From contig NZ_LMAH01000003.1 of assembly GCF_001507335.1 (NCBI RefSeq), forward strand, positions 186,001-250,000: 64,000 nucleotides of DNA, given 5' to 3'. This document shows, in pieces, positions 17,649 through 25,677 of the stretch; the stretch's first letter is position 1; each line of letters starts with the position of its first letter. A program made the translations under genes and the position numbers. This stretch comes from Chryseobacterium sp. JAH. Its GTDB lineage: Bacteria > Bacteroidota > Bacteroidia > Flavobacteriales > Weeksellaceae. Below the pieces are notes generated by a model. It was given only the letters and a program-made list of their open reading frames with translations. It made no database searches and was not told the DNA's origin.

Positions 17649-17976
17649 TGAAAAAAAGTTTTACAAAAATAATCATTTTCAAATTAATGAATTCTTGATA
17701 TGTGATAATTTATTTAAATGAAGATTATTTGTATTTTAAAAATACCAATTCCACAATTTTCTTTTTAATGAACACATAGAATAGAATTAAAATCTGCTTA
17801 ACTCATAAAATCTGTGAGAGGTTTTTTAATGCGGAGATTTCATTTAATTTTTTAAAATTTTAAGAAGCAAATATGAATCAAAGCGGAGTGTATGGAGAAT
17901 TTTGCACCAACTACTCGATACATTTTCCTCCATTTCACCACGAAAAACACTCGAACTGACAAAATTCTTGTTACAA
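17649..17976. other. Intergenic region upstream of pyrD
   Basis: No gene seen. It holds the pyrD promoter (TATTTTTG on the minus strand, 17664-17671). Around 17790-17850 lies a decayed AATCTGC...AATCTGTGAGAG...GCGGAGATTT sequence that looks like the dispersed CAGATT-type repeat found elsewhere in the window. Confidence 0.5.
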
Positions 17977-18672
17977 TTACAAATATGCACTTAAATCAAG
18001 TTTCAAAACATCCCCTACTCTTTTGAACTCATCATCTATAGTCGCATTGACCGTAATTCTTTCGTTGGAAAGAGGATGATTAAAAGCCAATTGATGCGCA
18101 TGAAGTGTCATTTTGGTAATACCAAATGTTTGAAGCCACAATTTGTTTTGTTTATTGCAGCCATGTTTTCGACAGCCTAAAATCGGATGCAGAATATGTT
18201 TAAAATGTTTTCTCAACTGATGGAATCTTCCCGTTTCTGGAATGGCTTCTACCAGACAATATCTCGAAGTCTGATGCTTCAAAAAAGGCAGATCTATTTC
18301 CGAAGTCTGCAGGCGGCGATAATAGGTGACTGCATTTTGCTTTACTTCATTTTCGTTCACTAAGTCATAATCAATGGTTTCTTCTTCTTTCGCCCAGCCG
18401 CGGAGAATGGCGATGTATTTCTTTTCGACTTCCCGGGATGCAAACTGATTGCTCATGGTTGTCAATGTAACTTTATCTAAAGTAAACAGCAGAACACCGG
18501 AAGTTTTTCTGTCTAAACGGTGTACCGGATAGACTTTTTGCCCAATCTGTTTTCTCAGCTCCTGAATAGCATACGTATCTGCTTCTCCGGAATAGAAAGA
18601 TTTGTGAACCAGTAATCCGCTGGGTTTATTGATGGCAATAAGATGTTCGTCTTGATAAAGAATTTCTAACAT
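17977..18672 (-). CDS. truC: tRNA pseudouridine(65) synthase TruC-like
   Basis: A 231-aa RluA-family pseudouridine synthase. It closely follows TruC: start MLEILYQDEHLIAINKPSG, catalytic D54 in HRLDRKTSGVLLF, then RYCLVEAIPETGRFHQLRKH and HAHQLAF. TruC modifies U65 of certain tRNAs. There is no S4 domain, as expected for TruC. A -7 box ends 5 nt upstream of the ATG, so translation is probably leaderless. RluA-family paralogues differ in target; the TruC call rests on overall resemblance. Confidence 0.85.
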   Translation of the reverse strand: MLEILYQDEHLIAINKPSGLLVHKSFYSGEADTYAIQELRKQIGQKVYPVHRLDRKTSGVLLFTLDKVTLTTMSNQFASREVEKKYIAILRGWAKEEETIDYDLVNENEVKQNAVTYYRRLQTSEIDLPFLKHQTSRYCLVEAIPETGRFHQLRKHFKHILHPILGCRKHGCNKQNKLWLQTFGITKMTLHAHQLAFNHPLSNERITVNATIDDEFKRVGDVLKLDLSAYL

Positions 18673-18676
18673 GAGG

Positions 18677-18684
18677 CAAAAGTA
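18677..18684 (-). promoter_or_regulatory. -7 promoter element of truC
   Basis: The minus strand reads TACTTTTG; its G is 5 nt before the A of the truC ATG. Confidence 0.5.
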
Positions 18685-18778
18685 GAGAATTTCTTATTGA
18701 TTTTAATTTACCGTGATGATGTGAGAATATAAGTCAAATTGGCTTTGATACTTATGGCATTTGTTTGTATTATAAACT

Positions 18779-18860
18779 TAATTTTGTGGATAGCCCTGAT
18801 GGAAACGGCATCCTTTTGCAAAGCAAAAGATACAGTGGACATCAGGTTCCCGGCTCCTGA
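18779..18860 (+). ncRNA. Structured RNA element, Flavo-1-like, with its own -7 box
   Basis: TAATTTTG (18779-18786) is a -7 match. About 5 nt later begins a folded element. AGCC (18792-18795) can pair with GGCT (18852-18855), and CCTGAT (18795-18800) with ATCAGG (18841-18846); the two helices share one C. A central hairpin CTTTTGC-AAA-GCAAAAG lies inside. From memory the GATAGCCCTGATGGAA... GCGG-like consensus is the widespread flavobacterial intergenic element described as Flavo-1; this could not be checked. It sits between truC and glyQS and ends about 84 nt before the glyQS start. Confidence 0.6.
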
Positions 18861-18916
18861 AAATTCTGAATTTTAAAAACTTCCGACTTCCATCTTCTAA
18901 CTTCCCGCTTTTTCAC

Positions 18917-18924
18917 TATTTTTG
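18917..18924 (+). promoter_or_regulatory. -7 promoter element of glyQS
   Basis: TATTTTTG matches TAnnTTTG and lies 20 nt before the ATG at 18944. Confidence 0.5.
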
Positions 18925-18943
18925 CAGGTAAGACGAAAAATTT

Positions 18944-20485
18944 ATGGCAAAGCAAGAAGATGTTTTCAAGAAAGTGATTTCTCACGCTAAAGAATATGGG
19001 TTTATTTTCCCTTCTAGTGAGATCTATGACGGTTTATCAGCTGTTTATGACTATGGACAAAATGGTGCAGAACTGAAAAATAATATCAAACAATATTGGT
19101 GGAAAGCGATGGTACAGCTGAACGAAAATATTGTAGGTATTGATTCGGCGATTCTGATGCACCCGACTACTTGGAAAGCTTCTGGCCACGTTGATGCTTT
19201 TAATGATCCTTTGATCGACAATAAAGATTCTAAAAAACGTTTCAGAGCAGATGTTTTGGTGGAAGATTATTGTGCAAAAATTGAGGATAAAGAAAATAAA
19301 GAAATTGAAAAAGCTGCCAAAAGATTTGGTGAGTCTTTCGATAAAGCTCAGTTTGAAGCAACGAATCCTAAAATTTTAGAATACAGAGCGAAAAGAACTG
19401 AAATTCTTTCAAGACTAGCAAAGTCTTTAGAAAATGAAGATTTGGCTGATGTAAAAGCATTAATCGAAGAATTGGAAATTGCTGATCCTGATACCGGCTC
19501 TAGAAACTGGACGGAAGTAAGACAATTCAACCTGATGTTCGGAACTAAATTAGGGGCCTCTGCAGATTCTGCGATGGATCTTTATTTAAGACCTGAAACT
19601 GCTCAGGGTATTTTCGTAAATTTCTTAAATGTACAGAAAACTTCGCGTCACAGACTTCCGTTTGGTATCGCTCAGATTGGTAAAGCATTTAGAAACGAGA
19701 TTGTTGCGAGACAGTTTATTTTCAGAATGCGTGAATTTGAACAAATGGAAATGCAATTCTTTGTTGCTCCGGGAACTGAACTTGCATTCTACGAACAATG
19801 GAAACAAAAACGTCTGAATTGGCACTTAGCACTTGGTTTAGGAAATGACAATTACAGATTCCACGACCATGAGAAACTGGCGCATTATGCGAATGCTGCG
19901 GCGGATATTGAATTTAATTTCCCGTTTGGATTTAAAGAACTGGAAGGTATTCACTCAAGAACAGATTTCGACTTAAAAGCGCATGAAAAACATTCTGGCA
20001 GAAAATTACAGTTTTTCGACCCTGAGAGAAATGAAAATTACGTTCCTTACGTGGTGGAAACTTCGGTTGGTTTAGACCGATTATTCCTTTCTATTTTCTC
20101 TCACTGTCTGAAAGACGAAGTGTTGGAAGACGGTTCGGAAAGAACAGTTTTATCTTTACCACCAGCATTGGCTCCGGTAAAAGCAGCGATTCTTCCGTTG
20201 ATGAAGAAAGACGGTTTGGCTGAATATGCAGAAAACATCTTCAATGATCTGAAATATGATTTCAACTTATTCTACGAAGAAAAAGATGCGATCGGAAAAC
20301 GTTACAGAAGACAGGATGCGATTGGAACACCTTACTGTATTACGATTGATCACGATTCCTTAACCGATCACACGGTGACGATCAGAGACAGAGACACGAT
20401 GCAGCAGGAAAGAGTTCCGGTTTCTGAATTGAGACGAATTATTGATGAGAAAACGAATTTCAGAAATTTACTTTCTAAAATATAA
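18944..20485 (+). CDS. glyQS: Glycine--tRNA ligase, dimeric single-chain type
   Basis: A 513-aa class II aminoacyl-tRNA synthetase charging tRNA-Gly. It is the single-polypeptide form used by archaea, eukaryotes and some bacteria, not the alpha2beta2 form. Visible motifs: motif 1 region SSEIYDGLSAVYDYGQNG, motif 2 FRNEIVARQFIFRMREFEQMEMQFF (in parts), motif 3 ETSVGLDRLFLSIF, and the C-terminal anticodon-binding domain (LALAPVKAAILPLMKK-like, DAIGTPYCITIDHDSL). Full length. A terminator follows directly. Confidence 0.95.
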   Translation: MAKQEDVFKKVISHAKEYGFIFPSSEIYDGLSAVYDYGQNGAELKNNIKQYWWKAMVQLNENIVGIDSAILMHPTTWKASGHVDAFNDPLIDNKDSKKRFRADVLVEDYCAKIEDKENKEIEKAAKRFGESFDKAQFEATNPKILEYRAKRTEILSRLAKSLENEDLADVKALIEELEIADPDTGSRNWTEVRQFNLMFGTKLGASADSAMDLYLRPETAQGIFVNFLNVQKTSRHRLPFGIAQIGKAFRNEIVARQFIFRMREFEQMEMQFFVAPGTELAFYEQWKQKRLNWHLALGLGNDNYRFHDHEKLAHYANAAADIEFNFPFGFKELEGIHSRTDFDLKAHEKHSGRKLQFFDPERNENYVPYVVETSVGLDRLFLSIFSHCLKDEVLEDGSERTVLSLPPALAPVKAAILPLMKKDGLAEYAENIFNDLKYDFNLFYEEKDAIGKRYRRQDAIGTPYCITIDHDSLTDHTVTIRDRDTMQQERVPVSELRRIIDEKTNFRNLLSKI

Positions 20486-20487
20486 AT

Positions 20488-20518
20488 TGAAAGCCTTGAG
20501 AAATCAGGGCTTTTTTAT
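20488..20518 (+). terminator. Terminator after glyQS
   Basis: Stem AAGCCTTGA-GAAA-TCAGGGCTT followed by a T-run. Confidence 0.75.
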
Positions 20519-20680
20519 TGTAATATTATATGTTCTTTTGTTTCAAGACAAAAGAACCAAAAGTTCAAGAATTTATAGCCAAACCTAATTGTAAGCAACT
20601 TATTATAAAACAGATTAAAATCCGCTCCTGTTAAAAATTATTTAATAATAATTAGCCTAAAAAATATTTTCATCAACCTA

Positions 20681-20710
20681 TTTGAAATATCCTTGAATTC
20701 ATTACTTTTG
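20681..20710 (+). promoter_or_regulatory. -33/-7 promoter of the secreted-protein gene
   Basis: TTTG at 20681-20684 and TACTTTTG at 20703-20710, 18 nt apart: close to the full Bacteroidota promoter layout. The ATG is at 20728. Confidence 0.6.
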
Positions 20711-20727
20711 GATTTCAAATAATAAAC

Positions 20728-22257
20728 ATGAAAAAAATTTACTTACTGCTTTTTGGGTTGACCCAAACTTTCGCCTATTCACAAACCAGAGATTTGGCAA
20801 CTTTAGCTTCAGGACAGAACATCGGGATGAACGCCCTTTTTGACACCAAAGATAATTTGTACGGCTATGTTTCGATGTATTCTTTAGGCAAAACAGATAA
20901 GAAAAGTCAGAAATTTGAATATGTCATTTTAGATAAAAACCTCAACCCGGTTGCGAATAAAGAATTTGAAGCGGGCCTTTTGGTTTCGAACTATTATGGA
21001 TATGTAGATTTTAAAGGACAGATTATTCTACGTCCTTCAGATTTCAATTACCTTCAGGCATTTTCGAAAGAAGCAGCAATGCCCGTTTCGATGGTGATTA
21101 ATCCGAAAACTAATTCTGTTGCCCCAAAAGTATATTATGATTACCTGGAAAACGGAACTTTTGTGGAGATCAACCAGCCTAAAAGCTTTAAAGAAGAAAG
21201 AAAAGAAAACCGTGCCGAGAAAAAAGACAAAGGCTACAATTATATTTCTTCAGTGGCAGAAATTAAAGAAGGAGGCTTCATTGCTGTAGAATATAATGAC
21301 TATGGAAGATACGTCAACAAAAACAGCCTGATAAAATTTGACGACAATAAAAAGGAAATCTGGAGATACAGCTACAATACCAACGGCGACAAGAAGGTGT
21401 TTTCTGAACTTACGATTTTAGATAAAGATCAAAACAGTCTCTATGGAATTTTAAAGAAAGTAGATGACGACAATAAGACATTCAATCTTTTGGTCATCGA
21501 TATGAAAACCGGAAAAGAAATATCTAACAAACCAATCAGCGGACTTTCTCCTGAAACCATCGACTACATTGATGATTTATATTCGAGTGGCAGAAAAATG
21601 GCTAATGACAAAGTTTTTGACGACAGAGTGGTACTTCTGGGACGAAATTATATTTCTAAAAAAGATAAAGGTTTTGCAAGATTAATGTTTGATAAAAAGA
21701 ACTACAATGTTGATCTGAAGGAAATAAATTATAAACCGGATCTTTCCAACCATATTCCAAAACTGAGTGCAGACGGAGGTGTAGAAAACGGCTATTTTCT
21801 GCAAACCAAGGATGTCTTTTTTCTAAGTGACGGAAGTGTCGGAATTTTGTCTGAAAAATTTAAACCAGAAGGGAATTACAGTGCTCCGAAAACCACTGAT
21901 TTGGTGTACATCAACACCGATAAAGATTTTAAAGTAAAAGACGTACAGGTTTTTGAGAAGGAAAAAACAAGATGGGCAAATAATGACTATCTGTTTTCGC
22001 AGTACCTGAACGACAGCAGAGATGTTGTTTTCTTCTATCGCGATTACCAAAAAGACCAAGTCACCAAAGACAAAAAATGGAATCTCTTCATCAACACCGT
22101 GATCAACGGAAAATTCAAGCAGGAAGTTATTCCTATTTCTGAAAAAGACAATTATATCGTGACGCCGTACGTTGCAAAAGAAGGATATATTTTGCTTCGA
22201 GAGCTTAATGAGAAAGAAAAATTTAATCAGGTTCGTTTGGAACGGTTGAATTATTGA
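20728..22257 (+). CDS. Secreted protein of unknown function, possible beta-propeller
   Basis: A 509-aa protein with a clear signal peptide (MKKIYLLLFGLTQTFAYSQT). The mature part is rich in short beta-strands with recurring aromatic and DKN/DDK turn segments such as VILDKNLNPVANKEF, LTILDKDQNSLYGILKK and VYINTDKDFKVKD. These read like propeller blades, but I recognise no named family. No lipobox and no Por secretion tail. It has its own -33/-7 promoter and a strong terminator, so it is a single-gene unit. Function unknown. Confidence 0.75.
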   Translation: MKKIYLLLFGLTQTFAYSQTRDLATLASGQNIGMNALFDTKDNLYGYVSMYSLGKTDKKSQKFEYVILDKNLNPVANKEFEAGLLVSNYYGYVDFKGQIILRPSDFNYLQAFSKEAAMPVSMVINPKTNSVAPKVYYDYLENGTFVEINQPKSFKEERKENRAEKKDKGYNYISSVAEIKEGGFIAVEYNDYGRYVNKNSLIKFDDNKKEIWRYSYNTNGDKKVFSELTILDKDQNSLYGILKKVDDDNKTFNLLVIDMKTGKEISNKPISGLSPETIDYIDDLYSSGRKMANDKVFDDRVVLLGRNYISKKDKGFARLMFDKKNYNVDLKEINYKPDLSNHIPKLSADGGVENGYFLQTKDVFFLSDGSVGILSEKFKPEGNYSAPKTTDLVYINTDKDFKVKDVQVFEKEKTRWANNDYLFSQYLNDSRDVVFFYRDYQKDQVTKDKKWNLFINTVINGKFKQEVIPISEKDNYIVTPYVAKEGYILLRELNEKEKFNQVRLERLNY

Positions 22258-22262
22258 TATTA

Positions 22263-22293
22263 AAAAGAATCCTGACCAATGGTCAGGATTCTT
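22263..22293. terminator. Bidirectional terminator overlapping the end of the M48 peptidase gene
   Basis: Perfect hairpin AAAGAATCCTGACC-AAT-GGTCAGGATTCTTT. The stop codon and last sense codons of the convergent minus-strand gene (ending at 22283) lie in its right arm. Confidence 0.85.
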
Positions 22294-23581
22294 TCGTTTG
22301 ATAGTAATCGGCAATATTTTTTATTTCATCTAAACTTAAATTCCACATAAAATTCAGGAACTGCTGGTAACTTTCGCTTTGATTTTTTGGATCTACACGA
22401 TCTAAATACCTATTGAGTTTGTAGTTTTTTCGGGCTTCATATATTTTCTCGAAACATCTTCCCAGCCAACCTTTGTAATAATTTTCCTCTTCCCCATCCT
22501 GCAAAAACTGGAGGCTTGCGTAAATTCCTACACCGTAACTTTCCGAATGATAAAAATTGGGCAGCGTTTCCATTCTGGCTATTTTTCCCAGAACGGCATA
22601 AGATTCTGATGCCTTTTCATCTGCGACTTCAGTTTTCAATTCAGGAAATATTTTCTTGAGATTATTGATTCGCAGCGTGACTTCAGGATGAGATTTCAGG
22701 GAATCTTTGCTCAGTTTCTGATCAAAATGATCATAGTTGTATAGAGAAAAATCTTCCTTCTTCAGCCATTTATCCTGAAACTCCTGTTTCGGTAGGTTAA
22801 AAAATTTCCTATAGGTTTCTACTTTAAGTTGTTTTGGTGAAATGGTATCAAAATCTTCCAGCCTTTTCAACGCATTGATGAATTCTGTTTTTTTGAAGTC
22901 ACTGTTTTTAAAAACTACATATCCCAAAGAATCTGCCTGCATTTCCTGCTTTCGGTTTTCCGCACCTTTTTGATAAATTCGGTTTTTCAATACCTCAAAA
23001 GCTCTTTGGCTGCGGTTGGTTTTGTCTGACTTGATATTCTGAACCACCGTTTTATCCATTTGATCCTCATTAATCATATTCAGAATTGCTTTTAAGGTGT
23101 GCCCTGTGATTTTGTGTCCCAATTCGTGTGAAATTACTGAGGCTAATTGATCATCATTATTCAGCCAATTGAAAAGTCCCATATTGATCACAAACGTTCC
23201 GTCTGCAAAACAGTATGCATTGGGAGTATTATTTTTTGCGATAAGAATTTTTAAATTTTGTGGAATCTGAGCATTGTTTTTCCTCAAACGCTCGATCAGG
23301 TTTTTCACTTTCGTATCAAATACAGAATTGAAAACAAAATCTTTATTCTTCACCTTTGTTTCAAAATCCGCTCCCAGTTCTTTATAGATTTTAGATACCT
23401 CGCTTCCTGCTTTTCCGGAATATCTTGTTTTTAAATCTTTAATCAAAATCTCATTGTTCGCAGTATAATTTTTAGCAAACTCTTTTCTTTGGATATAATC
23501 TGCTGTGTCAAGCGTTTTATACATCTGTCCAAAACAAATTGCCGAAAAAGAAAACAATAAAAAGAGTAGATATTTTTTCAT
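22283..23581 (-). CDS. M48-family metallopeptidase, secreted
   Basis: A 432-aa zinc peptidase of the M48 (BepA/LoiP-like) family. The zinc motif is HELGHKITGH (HExxH) near residue 150; the third ligand is probably the Glu in the later EMQADSLGY segment. The start at 23581 gives a clean signal peptide (MKKYLLFLLFSFSAICFGQ); an upstream in-frame ATG at 23593 is possible. Such proteases act on envelope proteins. The C-terminal part has helical, TPR-like character but no clear repeats. Confidence 0.87.
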   Translation of the reverse strand: MKKYLLFLLFSFSAICFGQMYKTLDTADYIQRKEFAKNYTANNEILIKDLKTRYSGKAGSEVSKIYKELGADFETKVKNKDFVFNSVFDTKVKNLIERLRKNNAQIPQNLKILIAKNNTPNAYCFADGTFVINMGLFNWLNNDDQLASVISHELGHKITGHTLKAILNMINEDQMDKTVVQNIKSDKTNRSQRAFEVLKNRIYQKGAENRKQEMQADSLGYVVFKNSDFKKTEFINALKRLEDFDTISPKQLKVETYRKFFNLPKQEFQDKWLKKEDFSLYNYDHFDQKLSKDSLKSHPEVTLRINNLKKIFPELKTEVADEKASESYAVLGKIARMETLPNFYHSESYGVGIYASLQFLQDGEEENYYKGWLGRCFEKIYEARKNYKLNRYLDRVDPKNQSESYQQFLNFMWNLSLDEIKNIADYYQTKES

Positions 23582-23599
23582 TATAATCATCAATAATTA

Positions 23600-23607
23600 C
23601 AAAAATA
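23600..23607 (-). promoter_or_regulatory. -7 promoter element of the M48 peptidase gene
   Basis: The minus strand reads TATTTTTG, 19 nt before the chosen ATG at 23581. Confidence 0.45.
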
Positions 23608-23651
23608 ATTCATTTACCCATACATTTATTACTTTCTTTTCAAAATTATTT

Positions 23652-23659
23652 TAAATTTG
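23652..23659 (+). promoter_or_regulatory. -7 promoter element of the serine hydrolase gene
   Basis: TAAATTTG matches TAnnTTTG, 17 nt before the ATG at 23676. Confidence 0.5.
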
Positions 23660-23675
23660 TTACAGATCGTTTATT

Positions 23676-24809
23676 ATGACAATTGTATTTTATTTTATTG
23701 CTTTTATCGTTGCTGTGGCAGCTTTGATTTACCTTTCCGGATACGGTTATCTGTTCAGTGGAATTTCCAAAACTTATCTTCGTGGGAAATCAAGTGCAAA
23801 CATTGATGATGGGAAATTTTTCACCAAAAATATCATTCACAGCACAACACCTGTCAAGTGGAACAAACATTCTGAGTACAACAAAAAAGATTTACCGAAA
23901 AACATAGTTGATGATTTGATTCATTCAAATACAGCATCTTTTCTCGTCATAAAAGATGGAAAATTGCTACACGAGCAGTACTGGAAAGGCTACCATAAAA
24001 TTTCACTCACCAATTCTTTTTCTATGGCGAAAGCGGTAACGGTTATGCTTTTGGGAAAAGCTCTGGAAGAAGGCAAAATAAAAAAAATAGATGATAAATT
24101 TTCTGATTATTTTGATGAATTTAAAACAAAACCTTCTGCCGAGAATCTGACTTTAAGAAATTTAGCTCAGATGGAATCCGGGATGGATTGGAGTGAAGAT
24201 TATAAAAATCCTTTTCTTCCCAATGCGAGAGCTTATTATGGTAATAGTCTCATTAATGCTACTTTCACAAGAAGGTTTAAAGAAAAATCCGGTGAGAGGT
24301 TTGAGTACCAGAGCGGCTCGACACAACTTTTAGGATTTGCAGTAAAAAAGGCAGTAAATAAGACTCTATCGAGCTATCTCTCTGAAAAATTCTGGACCCC
24401 TCTCGGCATGGAACAGAATGCTATCTGGAGCACCGATCAAAGCGGAATGGAGAAGACTTACTGCTGCATTCATGCCACTTCAAGAGATTTTGCCAAGCTG
24501 GGACAGTTATTTATAGATGATGGAAAAGTAGATGATAAGCAGATTTTAGATTTAGATTTTATTAAACAAATGAGAACTCCTACTGAAAAGTCTGATGAAA
24601 TTTACGGAATGGGTTTTTGGATCAACCACGATAACCCTATAAAACATTATTATTTTCTCGGACTTCAGGGACAATACATCATTATGATTCCTGAACATAA
24701 AATGGTGATTGTGAGAACAGGAAGTTATAATAATTTACCTAAAACCGACCGTGGAAGACCGGATCAGGTGAAATTTTTGGTGAATGAAACAGTGAAGCAT
24801 TTTGCTTAG
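23676..24809 (+). CDS. Serine hydrolase of the beta-lactamase (class C / PBP4*) family
   Basis: A 377-aa membrane-anchored hydrolase. One TM helix is at about 3-24, then the penicillin-binding-like fold. The nucleophile motif S116-MAK119 and the second motif Y211-QS213 are present; the third motif may be the HxG-like region near the C-terminus (GLQGQ). Such proteins act as esterases, D,D-carboxypeptidases or D-amino-acid amidases; real beta-lactamase activity cannot be claimed from sequence. Single gene with its own promoter. Confidence 0.85.
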   Translation: MTIVFYFIAFIVAVAALIYLSGYGYLFSGISKTYLRGKSSANIDDGKFFTKNIIHSTTPVKWNKHSEYNKKDLPKNIVDDLIHSNTASFLVIKDGKLLHEQYWKGYHKISLTNSFSMAKAVTVMLLGKALEEGKIKKIDDKFSDYFDEFKTKPSAENLTLRNLAQMESGMDWSEDYKNPFLPNARAYYGNSLINATFTRRFKEKSGERFEYQSGSTQLLGFAVKKAVNKTLSSYLSEKFWTPLGMEQNAIWSTDQSGMEKTYCCIHATSRDFAKLGQLFIDDGKVDDKQILDLDFIKQMRTPTEKSDEIYGMGFWINHDNPIKHYYFLGLQGQYIIMIPEHKMVIVRTGSYNNLPKTDRGRPDQVKFLVNETVKHFA

Positions 24810-24975
24810 GGCTGAGACTAAGCTTCGTTTGAAAATATTTTTACGCAATAAGATTTATAAATTTTAAGAAAAAACAGAGAATATCTAAAAACATCTAATG
24901 AAGCAAATTGCTACATTCAGATTACCTGAAGCTTAAAAACCAAAAATCTTACGGCTTCAATTTTTAAAAATTAAA

Positions 24976-25593
24976 ATGATGGAAAAACACAATCCTTTAG
25001 TAGATGAATATATTGAAAAAGCACCCGAGTTTGCAAAACCTATTTTAAACCTCATCAGAGAAGTAGTGCACGAGTGTTCTCCCGAAATAGAGGAAGCCAT
25101 CAAATGGAAGTTCCCCACATTTATGTACAAAGGAAAAATTCTCTGCTCGATGGTTTCTTTTAAACAATATTGCAGCATGGGATTTTGGCTGCATGGTGAA
25201 ATGCAGACGATAAAACACCTGGAGACCGACGCCGAAAAAACAAATATGTTCAGCTTAGGGAAAATTACCAAAATAGAAGAACTTCCTAAAAGACCCCAGC
25301 TGAAGAAAATTACCCTCGAAGCCATAGAACTGACGGATATGGGTGTTAAATTGAAAAAAGCCACTCCTTCAAAAACTGAAATTGAAGTTCCTGAATATTT
25401 TCAAAATGCTTTAACCCAAAACAAAAAAGCTCTTGAAGTTTTTGAAAAAGCATCACCTTCATTCAGAAAAGAATACATCAACTGGATCATCGACGCTAAA
25501 ACCGAAACTACCAGAAATAAAAGGATTGACCAGGCCTTGGAATGGATTTCTGAAAGAAAAGGCAGGAACTGGAAGTATGAAAAAAAGAAATGA
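24976..25593 (+). CDS. YdeI/OmpD-associated family protein with DUF1801 domain
   Basis: A 205-aa soluble protein. The N-terminal DUF1801 (SufE-like fold) domain is recognisable from LIREVVHECSPEIEEAIKWKFPTFMYKGK. The C-terminal part FEKASPSFRKEYINWIIDAKTETTRNKRIDQAL is the OmdA/YdeI-type domain, in which the annotation name 'bacteriocin protection' originates. The fusion is common in Bacteroidota. Biological role unproven. The ATG at 24976 is used; the second codon is also ATG. Confidence 0.85.
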   Translation: MMEKHNPLVDEYIEKAPEFAKPILNLIREVVHECSPEIEEAIKWKFPTFMYKGKILCSMVSFKQYCSMGFWLHGEMQTIKHLETDAEKTNMFSLGKITKIEELPKRPQLKKITLEAIELTDMGVKLKKATPSKTEIEVPEYFQNALTQNKKALEVFEKASPSFRKEYINWIIDAKTETTRNKRIDQALEWISERKGRNWKYEKKK

Positions 25594-25677
25594 TGGAGCG
25601 TAAGGTTGGGTGATAGAAGTTGGATCTTTACAGATTTTAAAATGTTTCTTTACTTTATACTAAATTTTTAAGTATCA

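Noticed and set aside
23676..24809. Annotation as a beta-lactamase resistance gene
   Set aside because: The SxxK and YxS motifs define a broad hydrolase superfamily; the membrane anchor and absence of the usual class C third motif argue against calling antibiotic resistance.
24810..24975. Possible broken gene between the serine hydrolase and the YdeI-like gene
   Set aside because: No frame of meaningful length or recognisable fragment could be read in this 166-nt gap.
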